Part shown: one piece after another, positions 28,828 to 40,559 of the stretch
How positions within the stretch are numbered: the stretch's first letter is position 1
Layout of the letters: the number at the start of each line of letters is the position of its first letter
Origin: Scheffersomyces stipitis CBS 6054
Lineage: Eukaryota > Ascomycota > Pichiomycetes > Serinales > Debaryomycetaceae
NCBI RefSeq assembly: GCF_000209165.1
Contig: NC_009068.1
Span: 2,232,001-2,296,000 of the forward strand
Direction: 5' to 3'
DNA: 64,000 nt
Notes under the pieces: model-generated
The model's input: only the letters and a program-made list of their open reading frames with translations
Database searches by the model: none
What the model was told of the DNA's origin: nothing
Translations under genes and position numbers: made by a program

Positions 28828-29895
28828 ATGACATTCAATATTATTCCTGTAATGGTCAACTGCAATTCCTCCTGGTTTTTTTATCTGGTGGTGTTTCTGG
28901 TACTCTTGATATTTCCGTTCTTTATATCTTTGGAACGAACACCTGCAAAGCTCCACGAACTAGAAAGATTTATTAAAGAAGAGTTCCCCATAACATTTCC
29001 AGTTCTACTACAATTTGGAGACGAGGGTTTCAACTTCCCTGATTTGGTACCTTCAGTACAAAAACAGGTAAATAGCGAACTAAATGAGTTGACCTCGAAG
29101 AATGTACAAGTTCGATTGATAGATAATTTACAAAATGGCACTACCCTCAACAAGAAAGATGTCTTCACAGTTGAATTGCTCCACTCAACTGATAATAGTG
29201 CTGCATTAGACTCAATTGAACTTAAAGCATACGTATACTACACATTGAAGTCTATTCATTCGAACGACTTGCCCTACTATATTACACAAGTAATACTTTT
29301 CCATTTATTGCAGCCGGAATTGACATTATATTCTAGATTTTCGGGAAAAGATACGATGGATCAGATGATCATAAATCTTTTATTTAATGATTCTTCAAGT
29401 TATAAGAATTCACAAAGAACAATAAATGGATTGACAGAACATGTTCAGCAATACAATCCAATATTGAATATTTCCATTGTGCCGACTATTCTTGACTTTA
29501 GAGACCTTCATAAATATAAGAAAAAATGTAACGAATTGACATATTTTCTCCATGACTCCAATGAATTGGATATTCCGAATTCTGAAATCATCATGATCGA
29601 ATCGTCGAACTTTTCAAATATCGAACTAGCAATCTCTCGCGATTTATGGGAAGCATTAGAAATTCCAGGGAATCCAAGCTGCAATATACACCTAAGGATA
29701 GTAGCATTAACACGCTTCAAGACTTTGGAATATTTGGTACGAAATATTGGATCTACTGGATTATATAACAATCAAAACAATTTGAAAGGGGAAATTTGTG
29801 AAATATCAAGAACAATTGAAGATCTCCTGAAAATTAAAGTTATAGATTGGATGAACTACTTAAACAAATTGCGACTGATGATGCCAAGTACATAG
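28828..29895 (+). CDS. GPI17/PIG-S-like GPI transamidase subunit, apparently C-terminally short
   Basis: 355 residues from ATG at 28828; the frame extends 12 bp upstream only to a TTG. A single membrane anchor lies near residues 16-36, followed by a lumenal domain. Matches to the PIG-S pattern: PSVQKQVNSELNEL, NDLPYYITQVILFHLLQPEL, NPILNISIVPTILDF, and RDLWEALEIPGNPSCNIHLRI then ALTRFKTLEYLVRNIGSTGL. PIG-S/Gpi17 is part of the ER complex that attaches GPI anchors; yeast Gpi17 has 534 residues with a second membrane segment near the C-terminus after a YFP.EHK.A.Y.P motif. Neither is present here, nor in the other forward frames just downstream. Either a truncated/degenerate copy or a shortened lineage form. 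Assignment by pattern only. Confidence 0.55.
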   Translation: MTFNIIPVMVNCNSSWFFYLVVFLVLLIFPFFISLERTPAKLHELERFIKEEFPITFPVLLQFGDEGFNFPDLVPSVQKQVNSELNELTSKNVQVRLIDNLQNGTTLNKKDVFTVELLHSTDNSAALDSIELKAYVYYTLKSIHSNDLPYYITQVILFHLLQPELTLYSRFSGKDTMDQMIINLLFNDSSSYKNSQRTINGLTEHVQQYNPILNISIVPTILDFRDLHKYKKKCNELTYFLHDSNELDIPNSEIIMIESSNFSNIELAISRDLWEALEIPGNPSCNIHLRIVALTRFKTLEYLVRNIGSTGLYNNQNNLKGEICEISRTIEDLLKIKVIDWMNYLNKLRLMMPST

Positions 29896-30716
29896 ACATA
29901 CCCCAATGCCATCTGGCGTTCTGCAAGGTGGAAATTCATCAAGCATTGTGCTTGTGCCCTCATTCAACCAGGGAAACAACTAATGCATACGTTACTATCT
30001 ATATAATGAGATCAGGAAGCTATACATGGCTGCAAAATCTATTTTTATTTAGATTAGCTTTAGACCCATGAAATAACATTTGGAGACTTTTGAATTGTAC
30101 AACTAAGGAGATAAGTGTTGAAATGATTGCAAAATTACAAATTAGTGAGATCGGTAGTACAACTTGTTAGGTATAAAATTGAAGATCTTTGAACAATCAT
30201 GAATTAAATTGCAAATGCAATCTTGCAATATCCTTTTGTGGCTATACTTGCATTTCTTTCAGAAAGCTTAAAGGATTTTGAATTACTCATGTTTGTGGTG
30301 GCCCTTCGAACATGCCATTCAGCAAAGTGGAAGTCATGCTTCGGGAAATGTTCAGTAGTCGGGTACATTTACCAGATAGAGATTGAATAGTAACCCGCAC
30401 GACTTCATTTGACCATGTGAGTACTACTGGATTTCCTGAGGAATTATATAGGGTTGGACCCTATATCAGGCCGCTAAGGAAGTAAATAAAATTTACTTCA
30501 AAAGCATGTATCTTTCATGTACCTACTTTAATTGGATCTTTTTAATATATAGTCGTCAACAAATTGTTAATATGTCCGGTCTGGCCAACTTGAAGCAAGC
30601 ATTTTACACTTGATCCTGTATATTATCCATGTTTATTTGCAAGCACATACCTAGCATAAAATCAGAAATTAGCCTGTTATAATCCAATACCTTTATAATA
30701 TAAAGAATATTTCATA
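29896..30716. other. Intergenic region, nothing recognised
   Basis: 0.8 kb upstream of TAF11. I looked here for a lost C-terminal exon of the PIG-S-like gene and found none. Confidence 0.5.
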
Positions 30717-31490
30717 ATGCGATATGTCGAACTGCCAGAGAAGCAAATTTCAAACGATGAAGAGTACAATAGTGATGTTAGCTTAGACGAGGAAGATGAA
30801 GAGTTGATTTGGAGAGTGTTCTATAACACTTTCGAAAAAAACAATCACTCACATGTAGACAGCCCCACGGATCTTTATGATGATAACGAAGCTACCAGTG
30901 GCGAGGACTACGATGAAGATGAAGACGATATCAGCGATCTATCGGATATAGATGACCCCAATCTAATTGCTAGATTCAAAGACTTGAAGCAGAATAAGAT
31001 AGACAAAGATATGAGTGACGAAGACAGAAAGAGACTACTTATTGCGAACTTTACAGATGAACAAATGGAGAGATTTGAAGCGTACAGAAGAATGACAGTA
31101 AATAAACCTGGCATAAAAAAGATATGTAATGGAGTTCTTGGGCATTCAATACCACAGAACATTGCGGTGGTATTGGCTGGTATATCTAAACTGTTCTTGG
31201 GCGAGATAATAAGCAAAGCGTTTGAAATGCAAGACAGGGATTACAAATCGAAATTAATACTAGATATAGATGCAAAAAAGAGACTTAAAAGGGAAATTCT
31301 AGCAAGCTTGGAAAGAGGCCAAGAAATAGAAGTTGATGATAGAAGATTGCAATTTGAGGGTGACAAAATAAAGCCTCTTCAACCAAACTATATACGAGAA
31401 GCCTGGAGACTTTATAAGTTGGAAAACAGCAGTATTCCTAATTCTCAGTGGAGAAGACAAGGTGATTCTGATGGAAAATTCTTCCGTTGA
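30717..31490 (+). CDS. TAF11: TFIID subunit TAF11
   Basis: 257 residues (yeast Taf11 is 346). TAF11 pairs with TAF13 through a histone fold in TFIID and supports RNA polymerase II initiation. Residues 1-80 are very acidic (a run EDYDEDEDD). The histone fold starts at ~108 (LIANFTDEQMERFEAYRRM), continues with HSIPQNIAVVLAGISKLFLGE (~143-163), and ends with the family's last helix KPLQPNYIREAWRLYK (~218-233). The insert between helices 2 and 3 is short. ATG at 30717. Confidence 0.95.
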   Translation: MRYVELPEKQISNDEEYNSDVSLDEEDEELIWRVFYNTFEKNNHSHVDSPTDLYDDNEATSGEDYDEDEDDISDLSDIDDPNLIARFKDLKQNKIDKDMSDEDRKRLLIANFTDEQMERFEAYRRMTVNKPGIKKICNGVLGHSIPQNIAVVLAGISKLFLGEIISKAFEMQDRDYKSKLILDIDAKKRLKREILASLERGQEIEVDDRRLQFEGDKIKPLQPNYIREAWRLYKLENSSIPNSQWRRQGDSDGKFFR

Positions 31491-31783
31491 ATTTATACGT
31501 AGTTAAAATACATTAAACCTCCATTGAAGTGAACATTCACCTTCAAGTGCCTTAAAAATGTTCTGTAAGTGCATCCTTTTGTCATCGGAAATTGGATACT
31601 GTCTGTTCCTACATATTAGTACATAGATAGGCTTCGATTTCCACGTGCAGTATTTTGTGAGACCAAATTTTGTATATAGAGCTATCGCCTATTAAATCCA
31701 TTAAAGTCCGTCCCATTTAAAGGAATGAAACAACCAGATGATCGAAATTCTTGATTACTGATACATTAAACTTTACTAGCGCA

Positions 31784-34492
31784 ATGCCCGCACAGCCGAA
31801 GAAAAGAAAGAGACTACCTTTGAGCTGCGATAATTGTCGAAAGAAGAAAGCGAAATGTGATAGGAATTTTCCTTGTTCAAACTGTATCAAGTTAAGCATA
31901 TCTCATACTTGCATTTACAGCTCTCCAGATCACATCAATCATACAAAATCTGTCACTTCGGTGTTTAATAACGAGAGCTTACCTGTTCACAAAACTAGCT
32001 CTTCCGTTCACAGTGAATTGTATTTATTGAAATCAAGACTAAATGATCTTGAGACTTCAATTACAAATACACCTGTGCAGCCAAGATTGTTATACTCTTC
32101 TGATGGACTTAGTCAAGCCGACATATTTATTGAATCAGATAATGGCCTTGCTAAGTCCAATAAGGACTTGCTCGTAAATATCTTACCTTATGATTCAGAA
32201 GATGAGACAATTAACTTTTACTTCAGCGAGGAAGATGGCTCGCGAGTTTCAAGACAACCCTTGCCCTTCATTTTCTTACTGAAGAGAGATCCCGGAGCTA
32301 AGTTCTTTTGGCTCATTAAGAAAGAAAGGAAAACCAAGACAAACATAAAGGAGATTTACCAGTTTATGAATAGGACTGGGGAGCTTGAAGAAATGAAACA
32401 AATGGCTAAAGTGAAATTTGGAGGTCGATACATCAAAGCGCTAGAAGACGGTTACTCAATTCAAGACGTAAAAGAATCATTGTCAATTTATGGAAAAGAA
32501 CTAGGATTAAGCTTTCATACTGCTGACATCAGTGAATTGAGTTTGGAACAAAAGATAGCCGCCATCATTCCCGACCTGGTGGCTTCATGCAAATACCTCA
32601 CTTCATTTTTTGAATATTTGTATCCGTTCTTTCCCATTGTTGATGAAATGAGTTTCCGCTCGGATTTGACTCGAATACTTGGTGATCTGGCTGATGGCTC
32701 AGTGAACAAAACATTGATACATATAGAGAAAAGAACTGATCATGCAGTTCTCTCATCATATTTGTATATCATCCGTTTGACTTATTTGTTATGGTTTACA
32801 AACGACAAAAAATACAAATATGGCCTACCGGGTGATGTTTCTCTGTCCTATTCAAGAGAAAGACAAGTTGCAATGGATAATCCGGTTCCGTTGGAAGCAG
32901 CAACACTAGCTCAAGAGTGTATTGACCAATGCAATTTAACAAGAAAACCTCAACTTGCCGTGTTACAAGCATTAATTTTTTCTAGGGTATATGATAAATT
33001 CGCTCCTGAAATAGGAGAAAAATTCAAAGGACAAGAGACGCAACTATTGGATGGGATAATAATGAATTTGGCTATTGCACTAAACCTTAATAGAGATCCA
33101 GACTATGCTCTAGAAAAACAGGAAGACAATATGAAAAATTTGAAAAGGAAAATATGGCACACCATTCTTTTTATTGATCTCATTGACACGATGATATATG
33201 GGACAACTTTATCTGCTGACCGAGATCACAATTACGATATGAAGATTCCATACTACAAAGAAGGGAATGAAAATATTGTTGACGTTCAACTTGAAAAGGA
33301 TGTGATTAAATCGATTGCATGCTTTAGACCTTTAATACTCAGTATGGACAGAATCGCTAAAAGATTATTCGATGTTAAACAGAGAGTGAAAATTTCAATA
33401 ATTTTGGATGAAATAAGAGATTTGGAAATGCTTACAGTGAGAATATTCGGAAGATTCAAATGTTTCTTGAAACCGGACTTTTCCAATTCTGATTCATTTG
33501 TGATACAAGAAATGTATTACTATTTGAACATAAAGGCATTTCTAGTAACCATTTATTTCTATTTTCATATTCATTTTCACGAGAAGGGTAATCCTGACCT
33601 CGAATTCTTCTACCATAAGAAGGTATTTACTACACTATTCTATGAATTAGCAGAATTATCCAATTTGCAAACATCTGTTAATAATAGGACTTTTGGAAGG
33701 GCTGTGACGCTAATCTTATCACCTGTCATTAGTAGGATAGATCACATATCTTGCATGGTTGCATCTTCATTCTGCGTTCGCTTAACAGCCACTCTAAGGC
33801 AAAGAATGGAAACAATAGACTCACAGAATGCTCAGTTTACCTCAAAAGAATTGGCACAAGATTTGCTTCAGATGTCATTAATTAGCGCAAGAAATTCGCT
33901 TGCAAGGCTCTCGACCACTAGTATTCGGTACTTCCATTCTTGGAAAATCAACAAAGTACATCTTTTTGGAATTAATCTAGTAAGGGAAACACTGATGTAT
34001 GAGTGTAGCAATAGTTCCGTTACAAAATGTGCCAAGTTCAATTACACTAATCAGCAATTGCGAGAAATTGAGAAGTTGCTCAGAAGATATACTCTGATAT
34101 ATTGCGTATCCAATAAAGTATCGGCTAACCTAGACTCACAAAATGAACCAAATTGCGGTGTATCCCATGAAGTCATGTCAGCTGACCTGGATGTACTTGA
34201 TTCTTATCACATATTGAGTCCTGATAGCATTGATAGCTTGGATCCAAGAGTGAAAGACGAAGATACAGTCTTAGATGACCTTCAAATGGATAATTTCTGG
34301 GTACAGTTAATTAAGGTCCACTCGGATAATGATGAGTCTTGCAAAAGTGAACAGAATAATGTTGATGGTTCTATCGAGATTCCAAAGCTTGGGCCTGATG
34401 CAAACGATGGAAATTTAATTGACAGCACTAATTATGAAATATCCAGCGATAATCTATTCTATGAATTATTTGACATAGCTAATATTACTTGA
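31784..34492 (+). CDS. Zn2Cys6 fungal transcription factor
   Basis: 902 residues from ATG at 31784; an upstream TTG frame start is ignored. The N-terminus carries a basic patch PKKRKR and a binuclear zinc cluster at residues 15-43 with spacing CX2CX6CX5CX2CX8C (Cys 15, 18, 25, 31, 34, 43), which binds CGG-type DNA half sites. A fungal-specific middle homology region covers roughly 250-520 (FFEYLYPFFPIVDEMSFR near its start). The C-terminal ~130 residues are acidic and may activate transcription. It is the last host gene before the retrotransposon cluster (445 bp away). I cannot assign an orthologue or target pathway. Confidence 0.9.
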   Translation: MPAQPKKRKRLPLSCDNCRKKKAKCDRNFPCSNCIKLSISHTCIYSSPDHINHTKSVTSVFNNESLPVHKTSSSVHSELYLLKSRLNDLETSITNTPVQPRLLYSSDGLSQADIFIESDNGLAKSNKDLLVNILPYDSEDETINFYFSEEDGSRVSRQPLPFIFLLKRDPGAKFFWLIKKERKTKTNIKEIYQFMNRTGELEEMKQMAKVKFGGRYIKALEDGYSIQDVKESLSIYGKELGLSFHTADISELSLEQKIAAIIPDLVASCKYLTSFFEYLYPFFPIVDEMSFRSDLTRILGDLADGSVNKTLIHIEKRTDHAVLSSYLYIIRLTYLLWFTNDKKYKYGLPGDVSLSYSRERQVAMDNPVPLEAATLAQECIDQCNLTRKPQLAVLQALIFSRVYDKFAPEIGEKFKGQETQLLDGIIMNLAIALNLNRDPDYALEKQEDNMKNLKRKIWHTILFIDLIDTMIYGTTLSADRDHNYDMKIPYYKEGNENIVDVQLEKDVIKSIACFRPLILSMDRIAKRLFDVKQRVKISIILDEIRDLEMLTVRIFGRFKCFLKPDFSNSDSFVIQEMYYYLNIKAFLVTIYFYFHIHFHEKGNPDLEFFYHKKVFTTLFYELAELSNLQTSVNNRTFGRAVTLILSPVISRIDHISCMVASSFCVRLTATLRQRMETIDSQNAQFTSKELAQDLLQMSLISARNSLARLSTTSIRYFHSWKINKVHLFGINLVRETLMYECSNSSVTKCAKFNYTNQQLREIEKLLRRYTLIYCVSNKVSANLDSQNEPNCGVSHEVMSADLDVLDSYHILSPDSIDSLDPRVKDEDTVLDDLQMDNFWVQLIKVHSDNDESCKSEQNNVDGSIEIPKLGPDANDGNLIDSTNYEISSDNLFYELFDIANIT

Positions 34493-34937
34493 CTTATCCA
34501 TCTTCAAAAGTATTGGAAATTAGACATCTTAGAAAGTTCGCAAGGGGATGTTGGCGCAAAATTCATACATTATGTCACATAGAACTCTTAGACTTTACGA
34601 CTTCTAACTTCTAATAACTGCTATTCAAGAGAATGACGCTGGATAATAAAATTTTGGCATGAACAGACGACAAAATTGTTGTAAACTGGTCGCACATTAA
34701 TACTACAAATTGAATAATGTAGCATCTCATCGTTTCCATTGTAAGCTCATTCACTAGGTTCAAGTTGTCTAAGTTCATGGTTAACATAGTGTGTATTATT
34801 CAATCTATTTCAATCCCAGATATAGATCGCAAATCTAAATAACACGCTAATGAGTACAAATATGACTAGAAATAATGAGTGCTTCCAATTGGAGAGTGCA
34901 TTCCATTTCTCAATGTATGTCAAAATCATATTTAATT
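34493..34937. other. Spacer between last host gene and retrotransposon cluster
   Basis: 445 bp, AT-rich, no gene or recognisable repeat. It marks the left edge of the cluster. Confidence 0.6.
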
Positions 34938-35308
34938 TGTTGAACTGTTTACTTCAGAGGCTCCGTAGACTGAATCAGATCGTCTAAACACATGACGAAG
35001 ATAATGTGTTGAGTAACCAATTTTGGAAAGTTATTTTATATATATAAGAAGAATAGTTACAGAAAATTAGGAAAGAGAAGGGGGAGTAAGACCTCCTTAA
35101 ATATATTCCAAATACAATCACAGGCTGACTAATGAGGCTAGATGAGCAATTTCAAATTATTTGATCATATTCGTTTTTCATTGGAAGATGTTAAAATGTG
35201 GCACATTCATTTCTAAATGGCTGCAAATCCTGCATTCATAAGATCTACGCATTGGATTAAAATAGAATATGGAATATGCCGTTAGGTTCAATATTAGCAT
35301 ATTCAACA
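34938..35308 (-). repeat. 3' LTR of A1 (diverged A-type)
   Basis: 371 bp, ends TGTTGAACTG...CATATTCAACA, recognisably A-type but shorter and with many substitutions against the 393-bp LTRs at 47565, 53925 and 59965. Followed at 35309-35318 by the complement of a purine tract (TCCCCCCTT). Confidence 0.85.
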
Positions 35309-35332
35309 TCCCCCCTTAATCCAATGGTCATT

Positions 35333-38300
35333 TTATTGGGTTGGTTGCATTCCTGATAGTTGGATTAAGTGTTGGAAGGTTCCTGGAGTTAGTCCTTTTG
35401 TAAACATATCTGCAACGTTGTCGGCAGATTTGATTTGGCGAAGTTTGACAATATTGTCTATGATTTTGTCCCGGATAAAGTGATAGCGAATATCTATGTG
35501 TTTCGTACGTTCGTGGTGTACAGGATGTTCGCTGAATTTGACACACGAGGTGTTATCTTCCCAAATCATTATTGGTAGTGATATTGGGATTCGAAGTTCT
35601 CTGAAGAATGTTATTAGCCAGATAACTTCTTTTATAACGGTTGCAAGAGCCATGTACTCAGCTTCAGTGGTTGACAACGCTGTGGTGGTTTGTTTCTTGG
35701 ATTTCCAAGAGATTAGGCTTCCCCCATACTTGATGGCATACCCACTGATTGATTTCCTGTCACTGCTATCACTTCCCCAGTCTGAGTCAACAAACACTTG
35801 TAGATCGTTTATGTTTGTGTAGTGCTGACCAAGTTTCTGTGTTCCCTTTAGATAGCGGAGAACATGTTTGGCGGCAGTTAAAGTTACCTCTGTTGGTTCG
35901 TTGAAGTACCGACTTAACATTCCAACAATATACGCAATATCACCTCGTATGTATTGCTAGCGTAAAGAAGCTTTCCTACTATGCTTCTGTAAATTGTTGC
36001 ATCGCAGGGTTTTGATTTCAGGTTTAGATGCTGTCCCTGAATAATAGGACTTTTCACGCTGTTGAGCTCTTCAAGATTTAGTTCCTCCAACGTTTTCTTG
36101 ATGTAGTCAGAAAGATTTGCTGTGATCCCATCTGGGCCTTGTTCTATGTTGATTCCTAGGAATTTGCGTGCCAATCCAAGATCCTTCATCTTGAACTTGT
36201 TCAGGAGAAGTTTCTTGGCTTCGTAGATTTCATTTTCTCGAGGACTCGCAATAAGTAGGTCATCGACGTAAAGGCCAAGAATCACATTATTTCTTCTGTA
36301 GATCCCGAACTCGGATTTTGATCGAATAAAGCCGTTATTCTCCAAGAATTTATTGATAGTAGAGTTCCAGATCAATGGAGCTTGTTTTAGACCATATAGT
36401 GATTTGTTCAACTTACAAACCATATGTGGGAATTGCTCATCTATGAAACCTTTAGGCTGCTTAATGTAGAGTTCTGTGTCAATCTTCCCATTTAGGAAGG
36501 CCGTCGAGACGTCCATCTGATGAATCTTCATCTTATGTACAGCCGCAATGGCTAGTAGAAGTTTGATACTTTCACTCCTGATCACAGGCGCAAAGGTTTC
36601 TTCATAGTCAATTCCATGTTTTTGTCTAAAACCTAGAGCAACTAGTCTGGCTTTGTAAGTTCCATCATCTTTGATGGTATATACCCACTTCATTCCTAGG
36701 GCTCGTTTCCCCTTAGGAAGCTCAGCAAGAGTCCACGTAGAGTTTTCCATTTGAGCACCAAATTCCTTGTTCATAGCTTCAATCCATCGTTCTCGTTGAG
36801 GACTGTTAGTGGCTTCCTCATAGGTGCGTGGCACTTGTGGAGTCATTATGGTGACCATAAATGCACTGCTACCCATAATGAGAGGTTGGCCATGTGTTTC
36901 AGTATAGTCGAGATCGTTGGGATTGTCTGCTTCTGAAAACGATTCACTATCGGTGGTGATGTACTCAATTTGTTGTCTCTGTGGATAGTTGATCAAATTT
37001 TGATTGTCCTGTTGTCTCTGTGACCGTGTTGGAACAAGTATTGGTCTGTGTGCCCGCTTGAGTGTTTGTGGATGTGTTCCATCACGCGACGGAACCGGGG
37101 TGAGTTTATGCTTAACCCCATTCACCGGAGGAGGACGCGATACAACAAGATGAGTTAGTTCGTTGTTGGTCTCAGAATTCAGAGGGACCAAGGCACGGTC
37201 AGACAGCGATAGGATGAGTTCCATCCCCCCTGAAGCAGGCAACTCAATGAGACGAGTAGGAGAAAGACCCGGAGGGAGGAGGAATTGCTGAGGACGAGAT
37301 TGAAGTGGGGGAGAATCAGGAACCTCAATAATAGGAGATGATTGAGGAGAGTCGGATTGAACGACCCGAGGCAGTGGTTGAGGAGGAGGTGGAGGTGTAG
37401 AGGACACCACAGTCTGCGTAGTAGGGGTATGACGAGTGAGCGGCAGAGAATAAGTGGCGGAGGCGTCCTCCATTTCCATATTAGAAGTAGGACGAATGAG
37501 CGGAAGGGGATCCATGTCAGAGGCATCCTCCATTTCCGAGTCGTGATAAGAAGAAAGGTCATCCGAATCCATCACCACGATGTCCATATAGGTTGACGGA
37601 TCTGGATATTCTTCCTGATCCAGCAGAACATCCATAGAGGAGCGTGTGGAGATCAGAGGTGACGAACGTGGATGAGTACCGTATTGCTCAGGAGCATCGA
37701 AGAATTCCTGATCAGAGACCACTTCCATGTCATAGCCATCTTCAGACATAGGTTCAGGCTCAGTATCCGTAGAAACTATTTCCATGGGTATGGCCGATGT
37801 GGATCCAGGGATAGTGGGTGCAGGTTCAACCACAGGATGAGGAAGACCGAGAGGAGCAGTAGGAGCAGATGGTCTATTGCGAGGAACAGGAAGAAGGGAG
37901 GGTACTGTACGAGGTGCTGGAAGTGAAGGTACCGTACGAGTAGAAGGAAGAGATGGCACCTTACGAGTTGAAGGAGCTGTATAGGAGTCGTCAGACAGCT
38001 CGTAGGAGTCAGAGGGAGGCAGATCGGACCTCTGAGCCAGAACAACGGCACGGGATGGTGCAGTTAGGGCCGCAGAAGTAGAAGGTACCAGAGTATCAGA
38101 AGGTACCGGAGCAGAAGAAGGTACCGGAGCAGAAGAAGGTACCGGAGCAGAAGAAGGTACCGGAGTAGAAGCAGGAGCCGGAGTAGGAGAAGGTACCAGA
38201 ATAGGAGAAGGTACCAGAATAGGAGAAGGTACCAGAATAGGAGAAGGTACCAGAATAGGAGAAGGCACCGGTGTAGGAGTCGACGGAGGCTGCGACAGAG

Positions 38301-40110
38301 GAGTAGTGGATGCAGCAGGAGACACCGGTGCCGAAGCAGACGACAGAGCGGCAGATGAACCTGGCGATTGAACAACAGTACTGCCAGATGGCGTGGATGG
38401 AGGCGAGGGAGATGGGGCCAGAGACACACGAGGACCCTGAGTGAGGCCAGGAGCAGGTGCCAGAATAGAAGGAAAACTGCCACCACCACTACCTCCACCA
38501 CCAATGGAGGTAGCCGATACAACAGTAGACGTCAGAGGTCTAGCAAAAGGAAAGACATTTTCCTGGAACCGAACATGAGAAGAGGTAATCACTTGTCTGG
38601 TAGCGAGATCATAAACAAGATGAGCTTTCCGAAACGGATCAGATCCAAGATAAACACCCTTAATTGCACGAGCGACCAACTTCAGTTGACGGTGATTAGG
38701 TGGAACATTCACAAAGGCAGCACACCCAAACACTTTAAGTTGAGATAAGATAGGCCTCGCGCCATGCCAGAGTTCAAATGGCGAGCGATTTTGGAGAACA
38801 GGTGTTGGTAGCCGGTTTAGGAGAAATGCAGCATGTTGGAGTGCATGCGGGAAGAGCGGTGAAGGAAGAGAACACGCAGTGATCATGGTACGCGTTTTGT
38901 CAAGAACGGAGCGAATGGCTCTTTCAGCACGTCCATTTTGGTGTGAGTTACCAGGCACAGTGAGCTGGGTCTGGATACCTTCTGCCGCAAAGAAAGAAGT
39001 AAGCGTCAGATTGACAAACTCACCTCCATTGTCAGAACGAAAGTTACAGACACGGTAGCCACCACGACTGGAGAAGTGGTTTGTCCATGCCTTAATAACT
39101 TTGATAATGAAGTCCGCAGCATCCGATTTCTTGAGAATAGGCCCAACAGCCTTGAAGCGAGTAAAGTCGTCAAGAAGAATACAAAAATAAAACAACGAGG
39201 AGGGACCACCGGCATGAGGACCGGACAAATCACAGTGAAGAAGTTGCAAGGGAGCAGATGTGACTGGACCGGTGGTCGTTTTGGGAATAACCCGAGTGCT
39301 CTTGGAGCGAAGACATGCTTCACATGAAATCGAGTCGTGAACAGCCGTTCGAGGCATGTTCGGATATTTCAAGGCCAGACGAACGACAGTCGGAGAAGGG
39401 TGGCCAAGGCGAGCATGGACAAGAGCAGAGGCAGAAATAGGTGCCACACCAGGGTCCGCAGCAGGAGCAGCGACCGTAACAGGAGCGGGGGCCGAGTAGG
39501 CAGAGTGGTCAGCCCGCGAGACAGTCGAGGGGCGGACAATTTCAAGACACAGCAAGTAAAGATTTCTCAGGTCTCTGGTAGCAAGTTGGCCATACTTGGG
39601 GTGAACAATATCATCATGAGAGATAACAAGCTTGTCGCCCGTAGTAGTAACAGCCAGGATGGAAAGAAGATTCTGAGTACAGTCAGGAACGTGAAGAACG
39701 TTAAAGACACGAATCTTCTGACCATGGAGATCAAACACAAGAGTACCACGACCGGCAATCGAGAGAGGCTCGTGACCGGCGTTCATGACGGAACCAGAGT
39801 GAGGAACGATGTCATGGAAGAGACTTCTGTCGTTACAAATGTGGGTAGAAGCACCTGAATCAAAAATAAAGCTGGCAGAGGAAGAAGAAGCCAAGAGAGC
39901 ATAGTGGGTGTAGTGGGCGAGATGGGCATAGTAAGCACCGGGCTGGTCAAAACCAAAGGTCAGAGCATCATCAGCGAGAGCATAATGAGCAGCAGGCTTT
40001 GGACGAGAGCCGTGCTTCCTGCGGTGCTTCCCTGGACCGCCAGGACCGAAACGAGAAGCCATACGAGGAACTTCACCCTCACGATAGGGAGCAGGGCAGT
40101 TCTTGGCCAT
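35333..40110 (-). pseudogene. Gag-Pol of A1, truncated and frameshifted
   Basis: From the zinc knuckle's MAKNCPAPYR (40110) through protease DSGAST, integrase HHCC and D,D,E (LHCDLSGPH, FRSDNGGEF, NGRAERAIR), a long Pro/Ser-rich spacer, RT with LYVDDLLIAS, and RNase H ending in FTKGLTPG. One base is missing near 35950 (CCTCGTATGTATTG versus CCTCGTATGGTATTG in A2/A3), which breaks the frame between RT and RNase H. The spacer holds four copies of an 18-bp PSPILV unit where A2/A3 have one. Confidence 0.9.
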
Positions 40111-40112
40111 AT

Positions 40113-40559
40113 TGTTGAAATCCGGTATTAGATAAAGTTTGATAATGCATGAATATGCATGATCTAGAAAATATCGTAGATACCGGATATTGATAATCTA
40201 ATAGATTTGGCTGCAACTCTTGTGAGAGCCAATCATATATCATAATAAGGATATGGTGGTAATAGAAAACACAATGGCAGGTATACAGAGAGGATAATAG
40301 AACCCCACACGGACATACGGAAATAGATGTGGAGAAAGGTTTCAATACCACAGCTATGAAACAAATGTGAAACATGAGAACAAGAATCCGTGGAGCATGT
40401 GAATGTGAGACAACACCATAAATAAGGGTGGTATCCTCTCAGAGTTAGATAGACTTTCTTAATGTTTTAATAACGATAACTAGAACAACTTACAAGTTCT
40501 ACCTTTACTGTTAACAATTATTACACGTAAGACACTATGAATGCTTCTGAACTTCAACA
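40113..40559 (+). repeat. 5' LTR of B1
   Basis: 447 bp, TGTTGAAATCCGG...ACTTCAACA. The inverted counterpart is the 3' LTR of C at 61065-61532. The gag ATG (40537) lies inside the LTR, 23 bp from its end. Confidence 0.85.

Larger units (their letters stand above)
34938..40112 (-). mobile_element. Ty5-like element A1, 5' truncated
   Basis: Minus-strand element. It has a 3' LTR, a purine tract, and most of Gag-Pol, ending inside the gag zinc-knuckle region where the plus-strand element B1 begins. Coding sequence is nearly the same as A2/A3, but the LTR is much more diverged. Confidence 0.85.

Noticed and set aside
29847..30071. 74-codon ORF overlapping the end of the PIG-S-like gene
   Set aside because: Tested as a frameshifted C-terminus, but it lacks the conserved C-terminal PIG-S motif and a membrane segment of the right kind.
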